A stretch of DNA of 39,867 bases from Sulfurimonas sp. (GTDB taxonomy: Bacteria > Campylobacterota > Campylobacteria > Campylobacterales > Sulfurimonadaceae), in NCBI GenBank assembly GCA_030949945.1, contig JAUZRZ010000069.1, positions 1 to 39,867 on the forward strand, given 5' to 3'. Below, piece by piece: positions 1-9,089 of this stretch. The stretch's first letter is position 1, and each line of letters opens with the position of its first letter. Made by a program: the position numbers and the translations under genes. The notes below the pieces were generated by a model. It was given only the letters and a program-made list of their open reading frames with translations, made no database searches and was not told the DNA's origin.

Positions 1-235
1 GTTGACCATCTTCTCAATAGCTTATAATAGAGAATACCAAGGGCTTAATAGGTGCTTCTTAATACCTATAATAATAAGGAGGTTTTGGCGGCATTATTTA
101 GCACTTATGGATATTCATATATTGGAGTAGCTTTACTATCTTGTTTGTCGGTGACAATCTTCAAATTATTACAAGTTCTGTAATTCTTTTTCTAAATCTT
201 CATAAAATTGGATTTGAATTGTAAAATATTAATAT

Positions 236-250
236 AACAAGTAACTTGTT
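236..250. promoter_or_regulatory. Palindrome upstream of first small gene
   Basis: AACAAGTAACTTGTT is a perfect odd palindrome lying 24 nt before the ATG at 274. Its position suits an operator for the small gene that follows. This is inference from symmetry and place only. Confidence 0.35.
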
Positions 251-273
251 ACAAATTAAAACAAAGGCTTCAA

Positions 274-602
274 ATGAAAGCAACAACAGATGACTTATAT
301 ATTTTTATTAATAATGTAGTTAATAGCAGCTGGTCATATTGTTGAGAATATCACATTAGATACAGTAAAGAAGATATGGAAACATTCAAAAAATGTTACC
401 CTTGGAAAAAGCGAAAAATTATACTAATGATGATTTACTATCAAAGGGTATATGTGCTGCACATTTATTACCAATCAATAATCATCTCTATAACGAACTT
501 ATTAAAAAGTCACTGACTAATATATTATCTGGTGAGTTAGATTTAGAATGTGAATTCTATTCTTATAACCAAGGCTTAAAAGATGATTGGAAGATAGCAT
601 AA
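274..602 (+). pseudogene. Small hypothetical protein, frameshifted
   Basis: I do not recognise this protein. An ATG at 274 with AAAGG just upstream opens a frame that can be followed through two frame changes (near 330 and near 415) to the TAA at 600-602. The joined product would be about 108 residues, soluble, with no signal peptide or membrane segment. Its second half (393-602) is an open frame ending in LKDDWKIA. A perfect palindrome sits just upstream. It lies next to a serine recombinase and an integrase, so it is probably cargo of a decayed mobile element. The breaks could also be sequencing errors. Confidence 0.4.
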
Positions 603-666
603 AAGATTGGTTGACGGATGACCAAATAGCCAAACCATATAATAAACTTTGAATGAACATTTAGAG

Positions 667-754
667 ACCCTATAAAATAAACTTTTACCCTACGGTCAAC
701 AGTTTATGTTAACGATACTATAGATATAGTCTACACATCTAAAGTTTATAGGGT
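667..754. promoter_or_regulatory. Dyad-rich region before serine recombinase (possible res site)
   Basis: The gap before the recombinase holds an outer inverted repeat (ACCCTATA at 667-674 with its complement ending at 754; a wider match AAACTTT/AAAGTTT is also present) and an inner dyad ACTATAGATATAGT at 717-730. Serine resolvases commonly bind dyads immediately upstream of their own gene, so this is a candidate recombination or operator site. No crossover can be assigned from sequence alone. Confidence 0.3.
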
Positions 755-759
755 TCCAA

Positions 760-1395
760 ATGAAAAAAGTGATAGGTTATTGTAGAGTAAGTATTGAAAA
801 GAAACAGACTACTGAAAATCAGAAATTATTCATCTTGGATTATGCCCATTCAAATAAATTGACGGTTGACGAGATTGTTGAAGTATCTGTATCAAGTAGA
901 AAAAACAAGAAAGATAGACTCATTGATGCAACACTTGAAAAGCTTCAAGACGGTGACACACTTTTAGTATATGCTCTGGATCGTATTGGAAGATCGACTA
1001 TTGAAACCTTGACAATAATTGAAGAGATTAAAAACAAAGGTATCAAGTTGAGTTGCTTATCAAGGATAATATTACTATTGACAAAAATAATAGTAATCCC
1101 ATGAATGAAATGCTTCTGACAATTTTATCAGGATTTGCGAATCTGGAGAGATCATTTATCAGCGAAAAGAACTAAATTAGGTTTAGCAAGAGTAAAAGCA
1201 AACGGTACAGCTCTTGGAAGAAAAAAAGGACAACAAGTAAAATCAATATTTGATGCACATAAAGATAAAATCATTGAACTCAAAGGGCTTGGAGTTACGA
1301 ACAAGCGAATTCAAGACTACATCCAAGTAGGAACGGCTCAAAGCCTGGGAAAATACATTATTAGCAGAAAGATAGCGAGCATAAACGAACCGTAA
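760..1395 (+). pseudogene. Serine recombinase (resolvase/invertase family), two frameshifts
   Basis: A small serine recombinase of the resolvase/invertase type, acting on DNA. The N-terminus has the catalytic serine motif GYCRVS (Ser11), and DRIGRS carries family arginines. The frame leaves the family sequence near 1052 and re-enters in another frame (IKDNITIDKNNSNP, then NEMLLTILSGFANLERSFIS). It returns to the first frame near 1160 for the end of the catalytic domain (RTKLGLARVKANG) and a C-terminal helix-turn-helix region (about 1215-1395). The two shifts compensate, so the coding content is complete apart from the breaks, which fits indel errors as well as pseudogenization. Full length would be about 210 residues, normal for the family. 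A dyad-rich region upstream may be its site. Confidence 0.8.
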
Positions 1396-1415
1396 TTATA
1401 ATCGGTTCGGTTTAT
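1381..1415 (+). terminator. Hairpin at recombinase 3' end
   Basis: CGAACCG (1386-1392) pairs with CGGTTCG (1403-1409), flanked by ATAAA and TTTAT that extend the stem with one bulged G. The stem overlaps the recombinase stop codon. It looks like an intrinsic terminator with a weak U tract. Confidence 0.45.
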
Positions 1416-1438
1416 ATCTCCTGCACCTCAACAAGCTA

Positions 1439-1464
1439 TGAAAAGAATTATTCAATTCTTTTCA
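1439..1464. other. Perfect 11-bp hairpin in 1416-1731 gap
   Basis: TGAAAAGAATT (1439-1449) and AATTCTTTTCA (1454-1464) form a perfect stem with a 4-nt loop. It lies between the recombinase and the 3' end of the oppositely oriented integrase. There is no U run on either side, so a terminator role is uncertain. I see no gene in the rest of 1416-1731. Confidence 0.4.
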
Positions 1465-1731
1465 GAAACAGTATTTTTATAGCAAAATAATGTAAAATAA
1501 GTAGCATATAGAGAGTCTGTATATGTTATTTTACTTATCATTGTTAATGTATGAAAAGGGAGACTCAAAAGGGAGACACATTTTTAGATAGATGTAAGTA
1601 AAATCCCGTTATTATCTTCTTACAGATGTAGGTTTATAGGGATGGTTGACTTTAATTTTAGACTGAGGGTCCACCACTTCAAACCCCTATACTAAGCACT
1701 TTCACACTTTAGAGTTTATATTTTGTACGCA

Positions 1732-3190
1732 CTATTTTGTACGCTCCTCATCTAAAAAGCGGCGATGTTTCTTATCTTTTGGCTTAATGTACTTCGATAA
1801 AACTTATATGTTGTAGCAACTTCCGAATGACCTAACATTATCTTACTAACCCATATAATATCTTCGCCCTCCCTCGCTCAACATAATACTTGCAAAGTAT
1901 GTCTTGTCTGATAAAACTTACGATAAGCATAGCCAGTTCTTCGTAGTAAGTTCTTCCAATGATGTTTACGAAAGGTATCGTATGTTCTGTATCTACCACC
2001 ATCTTGTGCAAGAAATATAAACCCATCCTTTGGCTTAGCGTCCAACTTGTGCTCTTTAATGCCTCTCTAACCACTCGAAACATTGTAGATTTTCTAGAAG
2101 TTCCTGTTTAGTAGTTCCAATCTTGTTACTACTGTTATTTCCTCTTTGGATAGCAGAATAGTTTCATTTTCCCAATCAACATCACTCCATCTCAAGGTAA
2201 CCATCTCACCAGTTCGCATTCCTGTAAAAACAACACTGGTAAGAATCCACTTAAATTGACCTTCTGCAGAAGCTATGAGTTTTCGAACATCATTTAGTGT
2301 ATAAGGATCTAATTTATCATCATCAATTTCTCTACCTTTATGATCAAGCAAGTTCCCAAACTCATCGTATGAAATAAACAGTTGTTTCGCAAATTGCTTT
2401 TGTTTGTGATACAACATTAATAGAAGTTATACTCTCTTCTATAGCATGGTTCAAAGCTCACTCAACATAGCCCGTAAACTGATAATTGTTTTATTGCAAG
2501 CTGTGATTTTAGTCTTAAGTTTCTTTGCCAATCTTTGACAACAGAAATTGTATTTCATCAAATTTCAGCTCACCAAAAACTGGAAGTATATGCTTGCTGA
2601 TACTTGACTTATAATCTCGTACAAGGAGCTAGCCACTTGCTGTGTCAAGCCTAAGCTCTTAAACCAGCTTCGTGGCAAAAAATCAGAAAAAGTAAGCATC
2701 TCTTTTCGTTCCGCAAGAGTTTTTTCTTTCTCAAAATGCTCCTCCATAACAAATCTTCCCAGCTGTTTCTCAACATAGTTCATATTAGCTCTATTAAACA
2801 CTTTTCCTGTGCTCAATTCTATGGTGCGACTGACCTTTAATCTGTCCAGATGCCCAAACTTTTTGTTCCAGCGCTTATAGGCATGCTCATATATTTTGTT
2901 AAAGAACTTAGCCATTTGAACTCCTTCTTTTTCTTTGAATTCGTCCAATAGCTCCTTGGTGGACTTCTACTTCTACTACGCTTGCACTTAAAATCCACAC
3001 CTTCTTCAAAGTCACCACTTTTAAGTTGTTTTCGAATAGCATCAGCGGTAAGACCTTTTAAGTCAGCCACAATTGCCACAGATACCCATTCTATACCTTG
3101 AGTGGATTCTGGAACTTCATTTATACTTTTTTTCTTTCAACGAGCTGATAAACTTCGTAATGTTAAGTCAATTATTTTATCCGTATTCAT
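1732..3190 (-). pseudogene. Phage-type tyrosine recombinase (integrase), multiply frameshifted
   Basis: A site-specific tyrosine recombinase readable across several frames on the minus strand. In order: an N-terminal segment (about 3079-2565, including EWVSVA and LKGLTADAIRKQL); a SAM-like core-binding segment (about 2530-2440, LKTKITACNKTIISLRAMLSEL in part); the catalytic domain with the first arginine in FTGMRTGEM (about 2220-2200); the arginine-histidine box YQTRHTLQ (about 1905); and the tail IMLGHSEVATTYKFY with the candidate nucleophile tyrosine (about 1830-1800), ending KHRRFLDEERTK at 1732. All catalytic motifs survive but at least five frame changes break the gene. The tail ending in FLDE is typical of Campylobacterota integrases. 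It sits 34 bp downstream of a RepA-like gene on the same strand, which suits an integrated plasmid or mobilizable element. Confidence 0.8.
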
Positions 3191-3224
3191 TATTATCAAT
3201 ACTCCAACTTCATCCCAACTCATC

Positions 3225-4399
3225 CTAGCTTATCCAGAAGCACAAAAACATCTCTATTATGATTTTCTTTCTCTTAATCGACTCGCCAATAATGCTCTTT
3301 TTGCTGACTGTATAACAGAATTCACCTTTATTTTTAGGAAAACCACAATCATTAGTACAGTAGCTCAAAATTTGAGAGTAGATTTGGACTTTTTATTGTT
3401 CTTAATAAAATTTGCAATCGTTGCCCTAATTTGAATTCGCTTTCCTCTGTTTGCTTTAGCAAAAACAAGTCACAACTTTCTATCATATTTTCAGTTTTAG
3501 AAAATTTAAAAGCAACTTCACTTAAACTTCCAACTCTTTCTTTGATAGGCCGCTAGTATAAACGAATTTTTAAACCTATTTTGCTCCAACATGAAAGCTG
3601 AACTCACATCTTCAAAGCCATCTTGACTGACGACCAGCAAGAAATCATTTTCCCCATATCTTTTTGAGGTTTCATTCACATGATGTAGTAAAAGTACAGT
3701 TGCACCGTTATCCCTAATAGTTTTAATTATGCTTAAGAACTCAGAAACATCCTTACTGCTGGTCTCTATCTTTACCATTTCCCATGAAGTTTTTTGCAAA
3801 GAATCTAAAACAATTAAATATGACTCTAGAGATGATTTAGAGAGGATATTTAATATATGCAACACATCTCTATTTTTGAGACTTCTCCGGAAGATGAATG
3901 TAAATACTTAAACTTGTCTTTATATTTATCTTTTAATTTATTGATTTTTCTATCTGACAGTGTCACTAGTGAGTTGTCTAAATCGAGATACAATAGATTA
4001 ATCAATTGATTTATTTTCAAAAACAAAAAGACGGCTGTAGCAATTGCAAAAAGAGCTTCTTTTCCCTGTCCAGGAGGAGCGATAAGCAATGTTGTTTCTC
4101 TTTTAATAATACAATTTTCAACAAGATATTCTACTTGGATATTTTCTTATATAAAATCACTAGACTTAATATCATGTTTTTCAAGGGTTTGGTCTTCAGC
4201 TCAATCCCTAGGTCCATTTTCACACCACTTGTGATGCTCATTTGTAACTTCTTTATTTCAAATCTCGATAATTTTTCAGATCCTCTACATTTATTGAAAA
4301 TTCCAAAACTTAAGTTCCTCTAATTTTTTAATTTGTGAAACTATTTGTTTTTTTGTTAGCTTCTTTAACTTTCTTTTCTATCTCTGCTATACTTAGCAT
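3225..4399 (-). pseudogene. RepA-like P-loop ATPase/helicase (AAA_25 type), frameshifted
   Basis: A plasmid-type RepA/RecA-fold ATPase, probably for replication of a mobile element. The start ATG at 4399 has GGAAG nearby. Readable segments in order: a charged N-terminal helix (AEIEKKVKEANKK); the P-loop LLIAPPGQGKEALF (about 4095-4055); the Walker B strand YLIVLDSL (about 3820-3800); the motif TVLLLHHVNETSKRYG (about 3690-3650), typical of this family; and a C-terminal part with GEFCYTVSKK that resembles a winged helix. At least five frame changes are needed. The P-loop has Glu after GK where Ser or Thr is usual, which would weaken Mg-ATP binding. It is followed closely by the integrase on the same strand. 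Confidence 0.7.
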
Positions 4400-4489
4400 G
4401 TCACTTCCTTGATTTTATAGGTTTTTGATTAAAAATTAAAAACAAAGTTGAGAATTGCCGTTCTCATTTTTGTTTCTGCCTCATATATT

Positions 4490-4497
4490 TTTATTTT
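4490..4497. repeat. IS66 target-site duplication, left
   Basis: TTTATTTT at 4490-4497 matches 6030-6037 exactly. An 8-bp duplication is the size made by IS66-family elements. The sequence is AT-rich, so chance is not excluded. Confidence 0.6.
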
Positions 4498-4498
4498 C

Positions 4499-4513
4499 GT
4501 AACTAATCACCCT
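4499..4513 (+). repeat. IS66 left terminal inverted repeat
   Basis: GTAACTAATCACCCT is the exact reverse complement of 6014-6028. Confidence 0.9.
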
Positions 4514-4620
4514 ATTTAAAGCTAAAAATAATTCAAAAATTCAGCTCAAAATTCCTCTTTAAAAAGCCTATTTATAGGACTTTTTAGCTATAATACTCCA
4601 TATAAAAATAGGATTATCTC

Positions 4621-6011
4621 TTGAAGAAAAATAGAATAAAATATCAATTTTCCCTAAAGTCAAAAAAAGAATTAGAACAACTTACACATGAAGAATTACT
4701 AAAGTATGTAAAAGATTTACAGGACAACTCTATTCAAGAAAAACCACCAAAGAATTCCAATAACTCAAGTATCTGTCCATCAAGTGAAATAGCACCTTCA
4801 GATAAACGAAATAAAAAGAATCAATCTCTTCGAGAGAAGAGTAATAAAAGTGTTGGTGGACAAACAGGAAGAGATGGAGCAACACTCTCTCAAAGTGATA
4901 CTCCTGATGAGATTGTTACATTGCCTTATTCTTTATCACACTGTAAAAGTGTAATGTCGATATATCTACTGTAGTAGCTAAACTCAAAGAGCGCAGACAG
5001 GTTCTTGATATTGAACTATCATCTATATCTCATAAGATAACAGAGTATCAAAGCTTCTCTAAAAAGTGTCCTTCATGTGGGTATGACAATCATGACAATA
5101 GTGCTTTTACTGTATCTCCTAACATTAGTTATGGTTCAACTGTTGTAGCTATGGTATCATACCTAAGTGTTTCTCAATATATGTCCAATATACGAATAGT
5201 AGAACTTATGAAGAATCTCTTTAATATAAAACTCTCAGAGGGAAGCATTACAGGATTATTGGCAAAAGCCTCAGTACTCTCGAAAAGTACTATAAATAAA
5301 ATCACTGCTCTCTTAGAGAAAGCTCCTTTAATAGGCATTGATGAGACTGGCTGTAAGGTAAATGGCTCTAAACATTGGCATTGGACTTTTCAGGATGAGA
5401 GTAATACTTTGATAGTTGCAGATAAATCAAGAGGGACAAAGGTTATCAACAATACATTTGAAAATGGTTTCAAAAATGCTTGTATAGTTCATGATAATTA
5501 TTCATCATATAGTTCACTTGATTGTAAGAGTGAACAGTTATGTTTGGCACATAAGATGAGAGATTTGAACTATGCGATAGAGTGTGAGGGTACTAAGCTA
5601 ATGAAAGATATCAAGTCACTCCTTAAAGAAGCTATCAAAGATGATAAAGAGAGTTTAATACCTACTCAAAGAGTAGCTCTAAAAGCTCAATATGACAAAT
5701 CATTGCAACATCTTCTGTCTATGCCTTATATAGAAAAAAGTGAAACACATCAACAGATAAAATCACTTACAAAATCTAAAGATAAACTCTTCACTTTTCT
5801 ACTTGATGAAAGTATACCAGCTGATAATAATGGTAGTGAACGTGCAATACGAAATATAAAAGTAAAACAAAAAGTATCAGGGCAATTTAAATCACTTGAT
5901 GGTGCACAAAATTATGCAAACTTACGATCAGTTATTGACACTTCTCGTAAACGAGGCTTAAATGAATTTGAATCGTTGGTTTCTATGATGGAGGGGAATT
6001 CTCTCTTTTAG
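4621..6011 (+). pseudogene. IS66-family transposase (TnpC/ISBst12-like), one frameshift
   Basis: DDE transposase that would catalyse movement of the surrounding element. It begins at TTG 4621. The N-terminal coiled-coil and linker (KKELEQLTHEELLKYVKDL, then a low-complexity Asn/Ser/Lys stretch) runs to about 4950, where one frame change occurs. The second frame continues with VVAKLKERRQVLDIE and a zinc finger CPSCGYD, then the catalytic core. The core has LIGIDETG with the first Asp, IVHDNYSSY with the second, and NNGSERAIRNIKVKQK with the Glu. The product would be about 460 residues, full length for a single-gene IS66. Only one base disrupts the frame, so the element may be active if that base is a sequencing error. 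Confidence 0.88.
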
Positions 6012-6013
6012 AG

Positions 6014-6028
6014 AGGGTGATTAGTTAC
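6014..6028 (-). repeat. IS66 right terminal inverted repeat
   Basis: AGGGTGATTAGTTAC is the exact reverse complement of 4499-4513, and it starts 3 bp after the transposase stop. Confidence 0.9.
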
Positions 6029-6257
6029 ATTTATTTTATCTTTTCATATAAAATATCTTTGTAAAATTATTGTGTATTGCCTTTCATCCAGTGCAAACAG
6101 TGTCATAAAGATAATACTTCATGTAGTGGGTATTCTATTTTACCTGTATCTACTCTATAATCTGGAATAGTTTTTAAAGCTTGCAGTAACTCTTTTTTTC
6201 TTGTTGTTTTTGATGATAAACTCCTTGTTTTAGGAGTGTAAGCAACTTTACTTCCAT
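6029..6257 (-). pseudogene. ISAs1-like transposase N-terminal remnant
   Basis: The minus strand from ATG 6257 reads, with one frame change at a run of seven A residues, LLQALKTIPDYRVDTGKIEY followed by PLHEVLS and LMTLFALMKGNTQ. This matches the N-terminal DDE_Tnp_1-associated region of ISAs1-family transposases (consensus around IPDxRxxxxxxYPLxEILxL). The reading stops at the right edge of the IS66 element, and I found no continuation on the other side of it. The rest of the transposase is missing. Likely an older insertion truncated before or by IS66. Confidence 0.55.
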
Positions 6258-6297
6258 CTTTTCTATTTTTCTATAAAAAGGGTTTTGTTTTATTTTC

Positions 6298-6970
6298 ATG
6301 GGATTTACCTATGAAAAAAGAAAAAAAAGACTAAAGAGTTACAGGATGAACTTAAAGAAGAGTCCACTTTTTGAAGAGTATGAAGAGATAAGAAAAAGCT
6401 ATGAAGAGTTTCATGCTGATTATAGTGAAACTCTAAAAACTGAGGAGAGTAAAGGGATAATAAGCGATGAAGATCTCAAAATACTCAAAAAAATGTTTAG
6501 ACTTAGACAGTGAAGCTTTGCCATCCTGACTTAGTGGAAAAAAGCCTAAAGAGAGAGCTCATGAGATTATGCTTGAAGTAAATGAAGCTTATTCGAGATT
6601 GGATATAGGAACAATTACAAGAATTTTTAATGAGTTAGAAAATGGTTTGGAGTTTATTGATAGTGATACCATAGATAGTAAAGAGAGATTGAACGAAAAA
6701 CTAATAAATATTAAAAATGCTATCGAAAAAATTGAGTTTGAGATTGCCCAAGTAGTAGAAAGTGAAGATTATGAAGCTTTGCAAGAGATTGATGATGTAG
6801 AAGAGTATTTTAAAGAGTCTAAGGCTGAGTTTGAGCATGAATGTGTAATGGTTTCAAATGAGCTAGAAAGCAAATATGCTCTTGACTTTAAAAAGATAGA
6901 TATAAAAGCAGAACAAAGTGGCTACAGTGAGAAAATATTAAGCATTTCACCACCAAGTTTCGAGAGGTAA
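6298..6970 (+). pseudogene. J-domain-containing coiled-coil protein, frameshifted
   Basis: A DnaJ-like domain within a charged helical protein. The first frame (6298-6513) is a Lys/Glu-rich coiled-coil ending ISDEDLKILKKMFR. A short stretch in a second frame then gives KLCHPDLVEK, the HPD signature needed to stimulate an Hsp70 ATPase. The third frame (from about 6560) continues AHEIMLEVNEAYSRLDIG, the normal end of this J-domain type, then an acidic coiled coil to 6970. Two frame changes near 6510 and 6550 break the gene. Proteins of this layout (coiled coil, J domain, coiled coil) occur in Gammaproteobacteria and mobile DNA; partner unknown. Assembled length about 222 residues. Confidence 0.6.
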
Positions 6971-6979
6971 AGGAAGATG

Positions 6980-7312
6980 CTGCAACAACTTAGTAGATGC
7001 TAAGAGAAGCAAGATACAATGCAAGAGTGTTTAGTAACTCACGGTAGAATGCATAAAGCACTTATCTATGATGCATTATGAGCAGGTTTATAGAGGAGTT
7101 AGAGGGTGAGAGTATCACTTTTACTAGACTGGGGATGCTCATAGGGTATGGCATCATCTTTAGTGGTTGACTACATAAGGAGAAGCAGTTAGATATAGAT
7201 GTGCAAAAGAGTGATCTTAATAGATGATGAGTGCAGATGCACTGAGTCGTGCTATAGTTCACATAGAGGCACTTTACAAAGGTGAAACAGAGATTATTTT
7301 TTCGTTGATAGT
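6980..7312 (+). pseudogene. Degraded coding remnant of unknown function
   Basis: I do not recognise it. Protein-like segments follow one another on the plus strand in shifting frames: HGRMHKALIYDAL, then SRFIEELEGESITFTRLGM with LIGYGIIFSG, then MSADALSRAIVHIEALYKGE and TEIIF. They are separated by stop codons or shifts. The text looks like one former protein of roughly 100 residues. It follows the J-domain gene and may have been co-transcribed with it. Confidence 0.3.
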
Positions 7313-7414
7313 AGTTTTATGATACAATTGATCAAGTCTAAAGAGAGGTGTAACACTCAACCTTTTTGCGAATGATAGAGGGCAGTAGAAGGAGGTTTTT
7401 AGGAGTAGTTTACA

Positions 7415-7591
7415 ATGATATTTTTGAACAAGGATATTTCTTATCTATTTCAAATAAGCATGAGGGATTTTGTAGAAGAGATTTATGAGGATATTGGCTC
7501 ATATTTAGAAGTCGAAGATATTTCAAGCAGAAATAATAAAATAGGTCGATTTCAAAGATATGAGCGAGGTTTTAGAAGTCTTGGGGTGTAA
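7415..7591 (+). CDS. Small hypothetical protein (58 aa)
   Basis: An open frame from ATG 7415 to TAA 7589-7591, preceded by AGGAG at 7401-7405. The product is acidic (MRDFVEEIYEDIGSYLEVED) with a basic tail. It has no known motif. It may be a gene or the tail of a decayed one, since the region around it is full of broken frames. Confidence 0.3.
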   Translation: MIFLNKDISYLFQISMRDFVEEIYEDIGSYLEVEDISSRNNKIGRFQRYERGFRSLGV

Positions 7592-7638
7592 ATGAATTTA
7601 GCATGATATTACAAGCCACTTTTTTTAGGAAAGTGACT

Positions 7639-8028
7639 CTATCCAAGAGTCTTTTGCTTCTTGCGCGTTAAAGTGAGTTCAGGGTTATCGGAGATTTGAT
7701 AACCATTTTAAATTTGTAAGATTTGACGATGCTGTTGGGTAGTTTTCGAGTTTGTTTCCAGATAAAAAAAAGACCCTCTATTTGATGCATATTACCTACA
7801 GTTTTTGGTATTTTTGAGTCTGTTATCCAGATAAGATGAGCCCAAGTTTTTAAATTTGCTAGCTTTTCTATATTTTTGGTAACTCAAGCAGTCTATTGTC
7901 AGATAGGTTAAGTTCTTTTATGTTGGTACATATTCAAATGAGTAGCTTCATCTACTGTTTCTATTTTTGCATTTGATAAATCGCATTTTATGTTCTTGTA
8001 TAAAATTTGCCAAATCTTTTGATTGCAT
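7639..8028 (-). pseudogene. Leucine-rich-repeat protein remnant
   Basis: The minus strand from ATG 8028 reads, through several frame changes, as leucine-rich repeats. Clear pieces are CDLSNAKIETVDEATHLN, IKELNLSDNRLLELPKI, KTVGNMHQIEGLFLSGNKLE, NLTNLKWL and DNPELTLTRKK, ending at 7639. The repeat pattern LxxLxLxxNxLxxLP is visible three to four times. Frames are broken by at least four indels and one in-frame stop. LRR proteins usually bind other proteins; the target is unknown. Confidence 0.5.
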
Positions 8029-8149
8029 ATTTCATCAGATCGACATGTGAAATTCCCCCTTGTTGGATATGTCATAATTATAGGGGAGTATTGGACATAT
8101 TATGGCAATTAGAGAAGTTTTTTCTCATTTAAATTTTTTATCAACAACA

Positions 8150-8880
8150 TAAGTGCTGTTAATAAGAAATAGGCATCATCTTTTAACATCTTAGCTGGGT
8201 TGTCAATATGCTCATGTGTGTGTGATATTACCTATTGTTCTTATAGTGTGTAACTTTTCTTCCAAAGATTTTTCTCATAGCTTAAATACCTTATTTTATC
8301 ATTTTGAGAAACACGACTCTCATCTTGTCCCCCATGGTTTACAAAGATTTTCGATGTGATTTATCTCTGTTGCTTTTCTAATTTTAAAGATTACATAATC
8401 AGGGTCAGATTCTATATTTTCTTTTAACTTTGAGACAATAAGTGATAAACCAATGATGTGAGTGTATTTTGCTAGTTCATTGTAAACATCTGCATGATAC
8501 TCTGTTGTCTCCTCTTTTGAATTCTTCTACTTTTGTCTTTTGTTACTATTTTACTTCAAATATTTTTCTCATATCTCTTATGCCCATGAATCTCATATTC
8601 TCTAAAGAGTAGAGTTCTGTATCGAAATTTTCATCAAAATATTTAAAGAAGAAGGTTTATTCTACTGTTTCTTTTGTCATCAATATTTGGACCACATACA
8701 AAAAAGGTTGTCATTTTTAAAATTAGTAGAAATTTTTGAAAAAGATTTAAGTCTAAGCGAAAGCTATCAATATCTAGTATATTTGAAAAAAGATGCAGTG
8801 TGAAATGTTCATTACTAAAGGCTATATCTTCTGCTTTAACACAATCTAAATCACTATTGATAAACTTTTAACATTATAGT
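8150..8880 (-). pseudogene. Decayed gene of unknown function
   Basis: I do not recognise the product. The minus strand has long protein-like stretches in different frames: DCVKAEDIAFSNEHFTLHLF and SNILDIDSFRLDLN (about 8850-8750), TFFVCGPNIDDKRNS (about 8715-8670), YFDENFDTELYSLENMRFMG (about 8640-8580), then ELAKYTHIIGLSLIVSKLKE, SDPDYVIFKIRKATEINHIE and NLCKPWG (about 8490-8325). At least four frame changes separate them. The order is consistent with one former protein of 200-240 residues. It carries no nuclease or helicase signature I can name. Confidence 0.4.
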
Positions 8881-9014
8881 TATTCTGTTTTAGCATATCA
8901 ATGTGAAGTAACCCCCCCTACTAAGTGCTAGTTTAGATGGTTCAATTAAACCAGATGTTTTCTATGTTAAGTGTTATATTTCTCTTTTTAGCAAATTCTA
9001 AAGAGTATAATAGA

Positions 9015-9037
9015 ACTGTAAACTTCGGAAAACTCAA
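9015..9037 (+). repeat. IS4-type left inverted repeat
   Basis: Begins ACTGTAAACTTCGGAAAACT and is the exact reverse complement of 10463-10485 over 23 bp. Confidence 0.9.
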
Positions 9038-9089
9038 GAGAGGAATAATATTTGCTTAAAATAGGCAAATAAATAATGGATGAATGATG

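Larger units (their letters stand above)
4498..6029 (+). mobile_element. IS66-family insertion sequence, complete
   Basis: A 1532-bp element bounded by perfect 15-bp inverted repeats (4499-4513 and 6014-6028, starting GTAAC, as IS66 ends do) and flanked by an 8-bp direct repeat. It holds a single transposase gene without the tnpA/tnpB helper genes of classical IS66, so it belongs with the short single-gene type. It lies against an ISAs1-like transposase remnant at 6029-6257. Confidence 0.88.

Noticed and set aside
1645..1690. CCACCA and a T-arm-like stretch suggesting a tRNA or tmRNA 3' end as integration site
   Set aside because: No 5-bp T stem or TTCGA-type loop can be formed on either strand, and no acceptor partner was found.
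3102..4323. Plus-strand open frames at 3102-3434, 3729-3911 and 4006-4323
   Set aside because: They are shadows of the RepA-like and integrase genes, whose family motifs are on the minus strand.
7070..7235. Several in-frame TGA codons suggesting stop-codon reassignment
   Set aside because: Other genes in the window use TGG for Trp and end in TGA normally; the region is simply decayed.
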